DNA of 54,510 nt from Pseudomonas sp. (GCF_017744435.1 NZ_JAGIBG010000036.1:51805-106314), one strand, 5' to 3'; positions 35,430-44,258 are shown, counted from the first letter of the stretch. Numbers and translations are program-made. Notes: generated from the letters alone by a model not told the origin.

Positions 35430-36529
35430 TTAGAAGAACCGCACACCGTAGCCACGGCTTCTGCTACGGTTTTTACCTCGGCATCATCCAGATAGGGATG
35501 CATCGGCAAGCTCAATACCCGGGTCGCCAGTGAGTCCCCAACTGGAAGATAAGCATCAGAAGCAACGGCCGTCTGCTTATTGAGCGGCACGGGGTAATGA
35601 ACCACGCTTGGGACGCCAAGTGCTTTCAGTTCAGCCTGAACCCTATCACGTCCATCTACCTGGATAGTGAATTGAGCGAACACCGAAGTATTGTCCGCAG
35701 CCACGTAAGGGAGTTTAATTGAGTCCAGCGCCCCCATCATTTCACGGTAACGATTCGCTACCTGATCACGAAGCTGTATTTCGTTATCGAAAATTTCGAG
35801 TTTTGCCAACAGTATGGCGGCCTGCAGGGTATCAAGCCGACTATTCACGCCTACTCTGACATGGTGATAACGTTTTTCCTGGCCGTGACGCGCAATTTGA
35901 CGAATAACAAGAGCAAGGTCTGGATCATTGGTGAATATAGCGCCTCCATCACCGTACCCACCCAGCGGCTTGCTTGGGAAGAAACTGGTGCACGCGATAT
36001 CGGTCAATCCACCGGAGCGCCGCCCCTTGTATGTAGCCCCAAAGCTCTGAGCAGCGTCCTCGATAACGGGAATATTGTATTTTTTTGCAATCATATTGAT
36101 CGCATCAAAATCGGCACATTGCCCGTAAAGGGACACGGGCACGATCGCTTTCGTACGCGGTGTAATAGCCGCCTCTAGTTTCGCCACGTCGAGGTTGCAT
36201 GTCCGCTCATCAACATCCACATAAACAGGCTTCGCACCAAGCAACGCTACCGTTTCTGCCGTCGCAATATACGTAAAGCCCGGCGTGATGACTTCGTCGC
36301 CAGGCCCTATACCGAGCGCCATCTGAGCGATCTGTAATGCGTCAGTGCCATTGGCACAGGTGATGCAGTGGCTCACCCCGACATAAGCAGCCAAGCGCTC
36401 TTCTAACTCAGAGACCTCTGGCCCCAGAATATATTGACCATGATTCAATACGCGCTGAATACGGGCATCAATATTTTCCTTGATGCGTGCCTGCTGCTTT
36501 TTCAGATCAATAAACTCAATCATGATCAA
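35426..36529 (-). CDS. wbpE: UDP-2-acetamido-2-deoxy-3-keto-glucuronate aminotransferase
   Basis: 367 residues, DegT/DnrJ/EryC1 PLP enzyme: HCITCANGTDALQIAQMALG, GFTYIATAETVALLGA, VIEDAAQSFGATYKGRRSG and the PLP lysine in SFFPSKPLGGYGDGG (about residue 186). It adds the 3-amino group in the UDP-GlcNAc3NAcA pathway, working with WbpB. Four-base overlap with wbpD. Confidence 0.95.
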   Translation of the reverse strand: MIMIEFIDLKKQQARIKENIDARIQRVLNHGQYILGPEVSELEERLAAYVGVSHCITCANGTDALQIAQMALGIGPGDEVITPGFTYIATAETVALLGAKPVYVDVDERTCNLDVAKLEAAITPRTKAIVPVSLYGQCADFDAINMIAKKYNIPVIEDAAQSFGATYKGRRSGGLTDIACTSFFPSKPLGGYGDGGAIFTNDPDLALVIRQIARHGQEKRYHHVRVGVNSRLDTLQAAILLAKLEIFDNEIQLRDQVANRYREMMGALDSIKLPYVAADNTSVFAQFTIQVDGRDRVQAELKALGVPSVVHYPVPLNKQTAVASDAYLPVGDSLATRVLSLPMHPYLDDAEVKTVAEAVATVCGSSK

Positions 36530-37101
36530 ACTTCCAATTTGTCAAGGGAGTTTCCACGCACTCTATACCGAGCCCCCGTATGGGAGCAGACGGCTTCGCC
36601 ATTTCCATTTACATCCAACTGCTCGCCAAATTCACTCATCCAGCCGATCTGTTTAGCCGGAACACCGACCATGAGCGCGTAGGCTGGCACATCTTTATTG
36701 ACGACTGCACCGGCACCTATAAATGCGAACTCACCGATGGTTACACCACACACAATCGTGCAGTTGGCACCCAAGGTAGCGCCCTTTTTCACCAAGGTGT
36801 CCCGATACTGATCTTTGCGCTCGATGAGCGAGCGCGGATTGTAGACGTTGGTAAATACCATGCTTGGCCCACAGAACACGCCCTCTTCTAAGGTGACGTT
36901 GTCATACACCGAGACATTGTTTTGAATCTTGCAGCGGTCACCGATGACGACCTTATTACCGACGAAGACGTTTTGTCCAAGGGAGACACCCTGGCCAATC
37001 CGGGCGCCTCCGCACACATGGACAAAATGCCAGATCCGGGAATCCTTGCCGATCTGCGCACCTTCATCGACGATTGCACTGGGATGCTGATAGTGATTCA
37101 T
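36526..37101 (-). CDS. wbpD: UDP-2-acetamido-3-amino-2,3-dideoxy-glucuronate N-acetyltransferase
   Basis: 191 residues, the length of P. aeruginosa WbpD. Left-handed beta-helix hexapeptide protein: HPSAIVDEGAQIGKDSRIW, GVSLGQNVFVGNKVVIGD, FCGPSMVFTNVYNPRS and GVPAKQIGWMSEFG. Acetylates the 3-amino group from acetyl-CoA. The start is the ATG at 37101, overlapping the stop of the wbpC remnant by four bases; longer starts lie inside that remnant. Confidence 0.95.
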   Translation of the reverse strand: MNHYQHPSAIVDEGAQIGKDSRIWHFVHVCGGARIGQGVSLGQNVFVGNKVVIGDRCKIQNNVSVYDNVTLEEGVFCGPSMVFTNVYNPRSLIERKDQYRDTLVKKGATLGANCTIVCGVTIGEFAFIGAGAVVNKDVPAYALMVGVPAKQIGWMSEFGEQLDVNGNGEAVCSHTGARYRVRGNSLDKLEV

Positions 37102-37907
37102 TGTTTGAGACTCACCGTGGATTGAGTTGGCTCGAACAGCTGCCGTAGCTGTCCACCTGCAAAGTATCCGTAGCGACACGCCCCGACCTCATTCAGATGA
37201 TGGTTATCCTGATGGATAAGCTCACCCTTCTCGCCGGGAGCGTCTGTGAAAGAGCTTGAGTTGGAAGTTTCCACATAATGCACGCCGGGGACGACCGAGG
37301 CGACCAATGCCCTCAGCAGCCACACCCTGCTGAGTTCATATTGCCCCAGGTAGTAGCGAAAAAACGCCAAGATCGGCCAGTGCCATAAGTACAGCGGATA
37401 GGAAACACCACCGACCCAGACCAAGAACGCGGGCATGCGGGCAATCAACGATAAATACTCGCGACCGTGCTCACCGCTCGAAATCTTGATACTGGCCCAC
37501 ATGACCCATGCAGCTGCAAGCAGAGACAGCCCTGGCAGCCCACAGGATCGCGCCAGGATAGAAAAGAAAAGAGAGAACTGCATATCGATCGCCATCGACC
37601 AAACAGACAGCAACAGCAGTTCATCTGTTTGAGGGGCAAAACAGCTGCCAAAATCCGCAGCGTACTGATTGGCTGAACCAAGCGCAGCTGATTTCAATCC
37701 CTGACGGAAAAACTCGACATCGGGGATCAGAAACAAATCGACGCCAACATACTCCGACTGAGGCCAAACATTACCCTTATTGTAAACAAGCACTGCGAGC
37801 ACTACTACCGCTTTCAGCCCCTGAACATCCAGGCGCATATCCTTGCTCACTGATAGCGAGCCCGGTATTTTCGGCGATGTTTCGTTATTGTCAGACACGC
37901 AACACAA
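37098..37907 (-). pseudogene. Eroded wbpC-type O-acyltransferase (in-frame deletion derivative)
   Basis: The frame is open for 269 codons (TTG at 37907, or GTG at 37898), but the normal protein (acyltransferase-3 plus SGNH domain, as P. aeruginosa WbpC) has over 600. Recognisable pieces in order: DMRLDVQGLKAVVVLAVLVY with VGVDLF (TM1-2), then FAPQTDELLLLSVWSMAIDMQF, later VWVGGVSYPLYLWHWPILAF, and only the last SGNH stretch (DNHHLNEVGACRYGYFAG). The first conserved histidine (normally L-F-H-A-G) is now asparagine in VLVYNKG, and the second (HTWSLAVEEQF) is serine. Several helices and nearly the whole SGNH domain including its serine are gone. It cannot be active. Frame and overlap with wbpD are kept, perhaps to preserve coupling. 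It sits between wbpB and wbpD, exactly where wbpC lies in PAO1. Confidence 0.85.
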
Positions 37908-37971
37908 TACCTTGAAAACAATGCACCACGAGTAATTGGGCGTCCTTCCGGGCGCCCGGCATCACATCGTT

Positions 37972-38922
37972 TCAGCGAGACAGACTCAACACAAACGGAT
38001 GTGCCTCGTTGTCTTTCGGCTGGGCCATTGGAGCGCTGCGAATGACGTTTACAGTCTCAACGCAATGGCGTGCGTCCGCAATGCCATAACCCCGCCCTGC
38101 GAGGATTTCCTCATAGCTGGTGGTGTGCAGGTCGGTAAAACCTTCGGAAAATTCCATTTCTTCGCCATCCACCGTAATTGAACGATAGGTCGGCTTCTTG
38201 CCCTTGACAGACTCGGGCAGATCATTTGCATCAACGGAAAGGAACCAACGCACGCGCGCTTTTTCGTACTCGAGGTAGCCGGCCGCCTTGTGCTCCGAAG
38301 AGTAATGCACCACGTTGCGCTGCAGCTTGCCGAAGATGAAATGCAGCATGTCGTAAAAATGCACGCCGATGTTGGTGGCAACACCAAATGACTTGCGAGG
38401 GTCACCTTTCCAGCTCTTTAGGTACCACTTGCCTCGCGAAGTGATATAGGTCAGATCAACCTCGTGTTTGTGGGCACGATCCTCGGCAGCCACTTTTTCT
38501 TTCAGGTTGATGATTGCCTGGTGGTGTCGCAACTGCAGGATGTTGTACAGGCGCTTGCCGGTTTCCTCTTCAATGAGAGAAAGCTGATCGAGCATTTCCG
38601 GAGTTGGGACCAGTGGCTTTTCGCAGATGACATCGCAGCCCAGACGCAGGCCTGCAGCAATGTGCGGATAGTGCAAGTAGTTTGGGGAGCAAATGGATAC
38701 ATAATCCAGCGCGGTCGCGGCATCGCGCTTGAGGCTGTGGGCATGCTCGAGGAAAAACTCGAACTCAGTGAAAAATTCACTTTGCGGTGAAATGCTATCA
38801 ATGATTCCCACCGAGTCATTGATATCGTAAGCGGACACCAGACGGTTGCCAGTGTCCTTGATGGCGCGCATGTGCCGAGGGGCAATGTAACCAGCAGCAC
38901 CGATCAGAGCGAAATTTTTCAT
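37972..38922 (-). CDS. wbpB: UDP-2-acetamido-2-deoxy-glucuronate 3-dehydrogenase
   Basis: 316 residues, Gfo/Idh/MocA oxidoreductase: NFALIGAAGYIAPRHMRAI for NAD binding, DYVSICSPNYLHYPHI, CEKPLVPTPEMLDQL with the catalytic lysine, and NIGVHFYDMLHFIFG. Oxidises C3 of UDP-GlcNAcA for WbpE. Isolated from its neighbours by short gaps with hairpins on both sides. Confidence 0.94.
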   Translation of the reverse strand: MKNFALIGAAGYIAPRHMRAIKDTGNRLVSAYDINDSVGIIDSISPQSEFFTEFEFFLEHAHSLKRDAATALDYVSICSPNYLHYPHIAAGLRLGCDVICEKPLVPTPEMLDQLSLIEEETGKRLYNILQLRHHQAIINLKEKVAAEDRAHKHEVDLTYITSRGKWYLKSWKGDPRKSFGVATNIGVHFYDMLHFIFGKLQRNVVHYSSEHKAAGYLEYEKARVRWFLSVDANDLPESVKGKKPTYRSITVDGEEMEFSEGFTDLHTTSYEEILAGRGYGIADARHCVETVNVIRSAPMAQPKDNEAHPFVLSLSR

Positions 38923-38947
38923 GATTCTTCCTTCGAAGACAGTGAAT

Positions 38948-38970
38948 CCGCCCGGTCACTACCCGGGCGG
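38948..38970. other. Stem-loop between wbpA and wbpB
   Basis: A perfect 8-bp stem, CCGCCCGG (38948-38955) and CCGGGCGG (38963-38970), with a 7-base loop. No T-run follows on the leftward strand, so it is not a standard terminator; it may slow decay or tune wbpA against wbpB expression. A second, weaker G/C hairpin lies after wbpB at about 37936-37958. Confidence 0.6.
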
Positions 38971-38992
38971 AACGTCAAAGCTATCTGTGGGC

Positions 38993-40306
38993 TCAAGCCT
39001 TAATGATATGAGCTGCTGGAGTGCGGTACTTGCCACGGCAGTCGACGATTAACTTTGCCTTCGCCTCGATCAATGCGTAATCGAACCTGTCATGATCTGT
39101 GGCAAGCACCACGGCATCGAAGGAAGCCAGGTTAGCGTCGGTCAGTGGCTCGCTGTCAAGATCGAAATGGTGCTCGCGCATACGAGGGAAGACAGGCACA
39201 TGCGGATCGCTGTAAGCAACGACACCACCTTTCGCCTGGATCAACTCCATGATCTCTACCGAAGGCGATTCACGCATATCGTCTACGTTCTTCTTGTACG
39301 CAATACCCAGCACAAGGACTCGACTCCCTTTCAGTGCTTTGCCCGAGTTGTTCAGCCCATCCATGAGCTTGCCCAGAACGTATTCTGGCATCGCCTGATT
39401 GACCTCACCCGACAGCTCGATGAAACGGGTATTGACACCATATTCACGAGCTTTCCAAGTCAGGTAGAACGGATCGATTGGAATGCAATGCCCCCCGAGC
39501 CCCGGGCCAGGGTAATAGGGTGTGAAACCGAATGGCTTGGTAGCCGCTGCGTCAACGACTTCAAAGATATCGATGCCCATACGGTCGGCGACGATTTTCA
39601 TCTCGTTGACCAAGCCGATATTCACCGCTCGGTGAATATTTTCAAGCAGCTTGGTCATCTCGGCAGCTTTGGTTGAACTGACCGGAACGACGCAGTCAAT
39701 AGCTTGGTCGTAGAGGGCAATACCTACTTCCAGACAGCCTGGGGTATGACCACCAATGACCTTAGGGATCGTACGCGTCTCAAAATTCACATTCCCCGGG
39801 TCTTCACGCTCGGGCGAATAGACCAGGAAGATATTTTCGCCGACTTTCAAGCCGTTCTCCTGCACGCGCGGCAGAAGCTCTTCTTCGGTGGTGCCAGGGT
39901 ACGTGGTACTTTCCAACGAGACGACTTGCCCGGCACGCAGATATGGCTTGATAGCGTTCGTCGTATTGATGACGAAGCTCATGTCCGGCTCGCGATACTT
40001 GTTAAGCGGCGTAGGAACACACAGAATTAGCGCATCGCATTCAGTAGCGCGACTGAAGTCTGTAGTTGCTTCAAAGCCCGACTTGCGCGCTTCCGCAATT
40101 TTTTCAGCATGGATGTGTTCGATATAGCTTTGACCCGCATTAAGCCGATCAACTTTTGCTTCATCGATGTCAATACCCAACACCCTGAACCCAATAGCAT
40201 TGTAACGCAGCATCAGTGGCAGGCCGACATAGCCGAGTCCGACAATACCGATCAAGGCTGCTTTGCCCTTGAGTTTTTCAACCGCCTGCTTTTTGATATC
40301 TGTCAT
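38993..40306 (-). CDS. wbpA: UDP-N-acetyl-D-glucosamine 6-dehydrogenase
   Basis: 437 residues, UDP-sugar dehydrogenase: IGIVGLGYVGLPLMLRY for NAD binding, VSLESTTYPGTTEE, SPEREDPGN, KLLENIHRAVNIGLVNEM and the catalytic cysteine in GLGGHCIPIDPFYL. Makes UDP-GlcNAcA, first step to the diacetamido-uronic acid. Start at the ATG at 40306; a TTG three codons further up is less likely. Confidence 0.95.
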   Translation of the reverse strand: MTDIKKQAVEKLKGKAALIGIVGLGYVGLPLMLRYNAIGFRVLGIDIDEAKVDRLNAGQSYIEHIHAEKIAEARKSGFEATTDFSRATECDALILCVPTPLNKYREPDMSFVINTTNAIKPYLRAGQVVSLESTTYPGTTEEELLPRVQENGLKVGENIFLVYSPEREDPGNVNFETRTIPKVIGGHTPGCLEVGIALYDQAIDCVVPVSSTKAAEMTKLLENIHRAVNIGLVNEMKIVADRMGIDIFEVVDAAATKPFGFTPYYPGPGLGGHCIPIDPFYLTWKAREYGVNTRFIELSGEVNQAMPEYVLGKLMDGLNNSGKALKGSRVLVLGIAYKKNVDDMRESPSVEIMELIQAKGGVVAYSDPHVPVFPRMREHHFDLDSEPLTDANLASFDAVVLATDHDRFDYALIEAKAKLIVDCRGKYRTPAAHIIKA

Positions 40307-40598
40307 ACCGCGCAACTCACCCTTTTATATAACCCGCCTGCGCGCATGGCAGGAGACGGGGTGCAAAAAATGTCCATGTCACCCAATGACTGGATAAGCT
40401 CCAGCCGAGAAAAGTGCGAATTCTTGCGCCTGAAGCGCTATGCCCTGTGCCCACCAGCTAAGACAGCCGACCGCATTCCAAGCTTTCACGAAGCTTTGCC
40501 GCGTAACAGTACACCGTCTCAGCTATCTGAGCTACCGGCGATTGTGTCAGCCCAGCAGCATCAAGCACTGGGCATAAAAACAATGTTTACCCGGCAAA
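40307..40598. other. Gap between wzz and wbpA
   Basis: 292 bases without a recognisable gene. Large for an O-antigen operon, so wbpA may have a promoter of its own here, but I see no convincing -35/-10 pair or terminator. A weak GGGTGAG element lies 8-14 bases before the wbpA ATG. Confidence 0.5.
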
Positions 40599-41654
40599 TT
40601 AGATCTTAGGCGCACCACGCCTGCTCCAAAAATCCTTGACAATCCCTATGAAAAATCCAGCACCAAGCCCCAGCACCAAGCTTAGCAATACGATAAACGA
40701 CTTCTTCGGTCTGATCGGCTGACCTGGCAATTCGACCGCATCGCCCTTGCCAAACACCCGAATTGCCGACGGGTCAAGCTTGAGATCACGATAAAACTTT
40801 ACTTCCTCTTGCTTCTCTCGCAACCCTTTGATGAACGGCTCATCTGATGAGCGAGCTTCGAGCGTGGCGATTTCAGCTTCAAGTGCTTTACTGCCGCGCA
40901 AGTAGGTTAAAGCCCCCCCCATTGCCGAGCACACTTGACCTGACAGCCCCTCCGAAATCAGCGGAGGCTTATCAAGCCCGACAGACTTGGCAACAACCAA
41001 TGCCTCTTTCAACTGAGCAATGCGATCCTCTCGCTCTTCACGTGCGCTACTTTTCGCACTGTTGATCTGGCTTTCCAGGTTGCCTGCCTTGATCAACATG
41101 TCACTGCGACTGCTTTCAATCACCTCAAGCTTTGCGCTTTCGGCAGCGAGCTCGTTAAACGCTACGAGCCACTTCGTAGCCTGCTGAGGGTCTGAAACCA
41201 CTGCAGAGATTGCGTAACGAGCAGAGCCCCCCTTGTTGCCTACAGACGCAACCGTAAGCGCTTTGTTGAAGCCGCCATACAGCGCATCGCGCGAACTGCG
41301 ACGCTGCTCTTCGCTCAAGCTGGGCAAATACACATCACGGAAAAACGTGTTACGCACAGCCTCCGACTGCAAAGCCTGCAGGTGGGTTTCGTATACCTCT
41401 TTTACGGTAACAGGACTCAGGCCAGATTCACGGCCACGCCCAATGTTCAGCTGCGCGATATCATTTTGTGTCGGCGGCTCGACAAACAATTTGACTTCGT
41501 AGACTGGCGTGGCCATCAAGGCATAAGCAACACCCGCTGCCACGATGGGCGCTGCCACCAGCCCAACCCACACCTTCTGGCGCCAGATGCCTCGCACCAA
41601 GTCAACAAGTTCAATTTCATCGTCACGTCGAGGGCGCTGTCGTTCATTGAGCAT
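40599..41654 (-). CDS. wzz: O-antigen chain length determinant
   Basis: 351 residues, polysaccharide co-polymerase type 1. Two transmembrane helices, one near the N-terminus (WVGLVAAPIVAAGVAYALMA) and one near the C-terminus (KSFIVLLSLVLGLGAGFFIGI), with a long periplasmic coiled-coil-rich domain between and the typical proline-rich stretch ELPGQPIRPKK before TM2. It sets O-polysaccharide length by working with Wzy. A run of eight C (40913-40920; eight G in the coding sense, at Met-Gly-Gly) lies in the gene. Confidence 0.94.
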   Translation of the reverse strand: MLNERQRPRRDDEIELVDLVRGIWRQKVWVGLVAAPIVAAGVAYALMATPVYEVKLFVEPPTQNDIAQLNIGRGRESGLSPVTVKEVYETHLQALQSEAVRNTFFRDVYLPSLSEEQRRSSRDALYGGFNKALTVASVGNKGGSARYAISAVVSDPQQATKWLVAFNELAAESAKLEVIESSRSDMLIKAGNLESQINSAKSSAREEREDRIAQLKEALVVAKSVGLDKPPLISEGLSGQVCSAMGGALTYLRGSKALEAEIATLEARSSDEPFIKGLREKQEEVKFYRDLKLDPSAIRVFGKGDAVELPGQPIRPKKSFIVLLSLVLGLGAGFFIGIVKDFWSRRGAPKI

Positions 41655-41879
41655 TTGTTCTGATTATCCTAAGGTCCGTCTAACATTATCAAAGCTTTGA
41701 ACGCCGCATGCGCCGCACTGATCCCCAGAAACGGTGCGGCATTTTAACAGCTATCTGTACACGAATGCTCCCCCCCAAGCAAACCCGCCGAGGCGAAATA
41801 CGCAGACGTGAACTGAGCCTTGATGATGCCAGATGTTCCCCCGGCCGCGCGCCCCAGCCTGATGCGAGACGCTGAACGG
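41655..41879. promoter_or_regulatory. Upstream region of wzz and the O-antigen operon
   Basis: 225 bases between wzz and the beta-CASP hydrolase, both leftward. It should hold the main O-antigen promoter. AGGAT lies about 12 bases before the wzz ATG. A 7-bp stem GCCGCAC..GTGCGGC is at about 41713-41741 and a run of seven C at 41770-41776. I do not find a clear JUMPstart/ops element. Confidence 0.45.
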
Positions 41880-43328
41880 TCAGGAAGGTATCAACATGCG
41901 CACCCTCTCTCCTTTCCGAGCAAACGCTTGCTCCAGTGCGCGTCTTAACATTTTCTTTGCACTGACATCCCCATGAACAAGCCGCACCTCGGCAGGTACG
42001 CTTGCCATTGCAGCGGCAAACGCAACGAGCCCATTCTGGTCAGCATGGGCTGAATATCCGTCCAGGCTCATCACCTTAGCCCTGACCTCACGCATACGCC
42101 CATCCAGGTCAATCTGTACGAACCCCTGCACCCCCTCACTGGCCTGGATTACCGCACCAGGCGTTCCCTTCGCCTGGTAGCCAACGAACACCACCTCATG
42201 CCGCGGATCCCCCAGCATCGCCTTGAGGTAATTGACGATCCGCCCACCCGAGCACATGCCGTTACCGGCAATCACGATCGCCGGCCGCCCGGTGCTCTTG
42301 AGATAATTGACCACTTTCTGATGCTTGGCATGGGCATCCACGCACACCAGCTGGGCAAACCCCAGCGGCGCCCTACCCTCGCTCAGGCGCTGCCGAGCCT
42401 CGTAGTTCCAGTACTCATGCAGTTCAAGGTAGGCCTGAGTGATACGCTGGGCCAGCGGCGAGTCCAGGATGATCGGCAAACGCGACCAGTCGATAGCCTC
42501 CAACGGATCGTCGCCCAACCCCTGACAACCCTCACTGACTAGCGACTTGCGATGGAGGATATCTTCGATCTCGTACAGCAGCTCCTGGGTGCGCCCCAGA
42601 CTGAAAGCCGGTATCAGGACAGTGCCGTTATCGACCAGCGCCCGATCGATAACAGCCTCAAGCCGCTGCTGCCGGCCGCCACGGCCCGCGTGCAACCGGT
42701 CACCGTAGGTGCTCTCCAGCACCAGGATGTCGGCCCGCTCCGGCGACCGAACAGGCCGCAACAGCGGATTGCCGGGCGCTCCGAGATCGCCCGAAAAAAC
42801 GATGCGTGAACTCGCTTCGTCGGCCTCAACGCGCACATCGCATTCCACATAGGCCGAGCCGAGCAGGTGACCGGCACGCTGCAGGCGAATGGAACAGGTC
42901 ACATTGCCCTGCTCAACAACGCAATGCCACTGCTCGAATGGAAGGGGTACGATGAGACGCTGTAGTAGCGCCAGGTACCGGTCGAGCTGGACTGGATCAG
43001 CACTTATACCCAGCTTGTACGCATCTTCCAGCACGAGCGGCAAAAGCCTGGCCGATGGCCCGCTGCACAGGATAGGCCCACGGAATCCGGCAGCCAGCAG
43101 CGCCGGAATACGGCCGACATGATCCATATGGACGTGGGTGATGACGAGCGCCTGGATACCAGCGATATCAAAGCCGATAGGCGCTAACCCCACCCCCGCA
43201 GAGGCCTCACCCCCTTGCTCCAGACCACAATCGATCAACAGGCTTGTTGACGGGCTGAGATGAAGCTGATGGCACGAACCGGTTACGCTTCGGGTACCAC
43301 CATGATGGGAAAGGGCGGGAAATTCCAT
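41880..43328 (-). CDS. MBL-fold beta-CASP hydrolase (RNA-processing type)
   Basis: 482 residues. Metallo-beta-lactamase motif HVHMDHVGR for two zinc ions, FSGDLGAPGNPLL with motif III/IV residues, then a beta-CASP insert (LDSPLAQRITQAYLE) and the RMBL end IVIAGNGMCSGGRIVNYL, GYSAHADQNGLVAF. The same build is found in CPSF73/Ysh1-like nucleases. Substrate unknown in pseudomonads. The role in the O-antigen locus is probably only positional. Confidence 0.9.
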   Translation of the reverse strand: MEFPALSHHGGTRSVTGSCHQLHLSPSTSLLIDCGLEQGGEASAGVGLAPIGFDIAGIQALVITHVHMDHVGRIPALLAAGFRGPILCSGPSARLLPLVLEDAYKLGISADPVQLDRYLALLQRLIVPLPFEQWHCVVEQGNVTCSIRLQRAGHLLGSAYVECDVRVEADEASSRIVFSGDLGAPGNPLLRPVRSPERADILVLESTYGDRLHAGRGGRQQRLEAVIDRALVDNGTVLIPAFSLGRTQELLYEIEDILHRKSLVSEGCQGLGDDPLEAIDWSRLPIILDSPLAQRITQAYLELHEYWNYEARQRLSEGRAPLGFAQLVCVDAHAKHQKVVNYLKSTGRPAIVIAGNGMCSGGRIVNYLKAMLGDPRHEVVFVGYQAKGTPGAVIQASEGVQGFVQIDLDGRMREVRAKVMSLDGYSAHADQNGLVAFAAAMASVPAEVRLVHGDVSAKKMLRRALEQAFARKGERVRMLIPS

Positions 43329-43430
43329 ACTGCTGCACGCTCGCCAAGGCCAGAAATGAAGCCCCTATTACTCCATTTCGGTGGGCGCACGAATAGGTGA
43401 GACATTCCTACATTGGTGTAGGAGCCTTCA

Positions 43431-43694
43431 TCATCTGCCGCTCGGAGCGGCCTGGCGTTCCGATGCGCGTATCTTGCGCTTGCTGCGCTGCACGCCATAA
43501 GCGCCGAGCACCGGACCAACGGCCAAGCCGACAACCAGGGCAGCCAGCACAGGCACCGCCACCGGCATGGCCGGGGCCGACCAGCCAAACAGCACCAGCG
43601 ATACGACCTGTTGATTCTCCAGCACGAAGAACAGCACCACCGCCGCCAGCAGCAGCACGAACAACACCGCCAAGGCGCGCTTGAAGTTACGCAT
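43431..43694 (-). CDS. lapA: LapA-type lipopolysaccharide assembly protein
   Basis: 87 residues, DUF1049/LapA family: two transmembrane helices (about residues 7-27 and 43-66), the between-helix ENQQVVSLVLFGWS and a basic tail. LapA acts with LapB in control of LPS synthesis in enterobacteria. Here downstream of ihfB as in other pseudomonads. No lapB is next to it in this window. Confidence 0.88.
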   Translation of the reverse strand: MRNFKRALAVLFVLLLAAVVLFFVLENQQVVSLVLFGWSAPAMPVAVPVLAALVVGLAVGPVLGAYGVQRSKRKIRASERQAAPSGR

Positions 43695-43716
43695 CAGATT
43701 GCTCCTTCTTTATAAC

Positions 43717-44013
43717 TCAAGGGTGCTCGTGCTCTTCTTCGTTGACCCGGTCACGCAGCTCTTTACCCGGCTTGAAATGCGGCACGAACTTGCCTTCGAG
43801 CTCCACCGACTGGCCGGTCTTGGGATTGCGGCCGACCCGCGGTGCGCGATAGTGCAAGGAAAAACTGCCAAAACCACGGATCTCGATGCGATCGCCAGTG
43901 GCCAGGCATTGGGACATCTGTTCAAGCATGGTCTTGATGGCCAGCTCCACGTCCTTGGACGAGAGCAGCCCCTGATGGGTGACAATACGTTCGATCAGCT
44001 CCGACTTCGTCAT
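43717..44013 (-). CDS. ihfB: Integration host factor subunit beta
   Basis: 98 residues, HU/IHF family: MTKSELIERIVTHQG, EIRGFGSFSLHYR and the DNA-intercalating arm tip RNPKTG. Forms IHF with IhfA and bends DNA. The rpsA-ihfB-lapA order is conserved in gammaproteobacteria. Confidence 0.96.
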   Translation of the reverse strand: MTKSELIERIVTHQGLLSSKDVELAIKTMLEQMSQCLATGDRIEIRGFGSFSLHYRAPRVGRNPKTGQSVELEGKFVPHFKPGKELRDRVNEEEHEHP

Positions 44014-44210
44014 ATTTTTCCCTTCGTTATCAAGCAGCTAGATCATTGCTTAATCAGTTTGTAGCACGCTCGGAAGGATTTGAACAGGGCGGTTCTTGAC
44101 TTAATAAAAAAATTCAAGATTGGCGTGTTAGGAAATAAGCCATTCAACCCGCTGCCGCCTGACCACCAGGCAGAAGGGTCGCGCAAGCCTGAGAAGGAAA
44201 TACAGGCATA

Positions 44211-44242
44211 AAAAAAGGGTGGCCCGAAGGCCACCCCTTTTT
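44211..44242 (-). terminator. Rho-independent terminator after rpsA
   Basis: An 8-bp stem GGGTGGCC (44217-44224) and GGCCACCC (44229-44236) with a CGAA/TTCG tetraloop, six A on one side and CTTTTTA on the other, so it can work in both directions. On the leftward strand it lies 17 bases after the rpsA stop. The remaining 44014-44210 should hold the ihfB promoter; nothing else is seen there. Confidence 0.93.
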
Positions 44243-44258
44243 ACCGATCAAACAGAAC

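Noticed and set aside
41713..41741. Terminator for the beta-CASP gene or wzz leader attenuator
   Set aside because: The stem is only 7 bp with a long loop and no T-run on the leftward strand, so I do not call a terminator.
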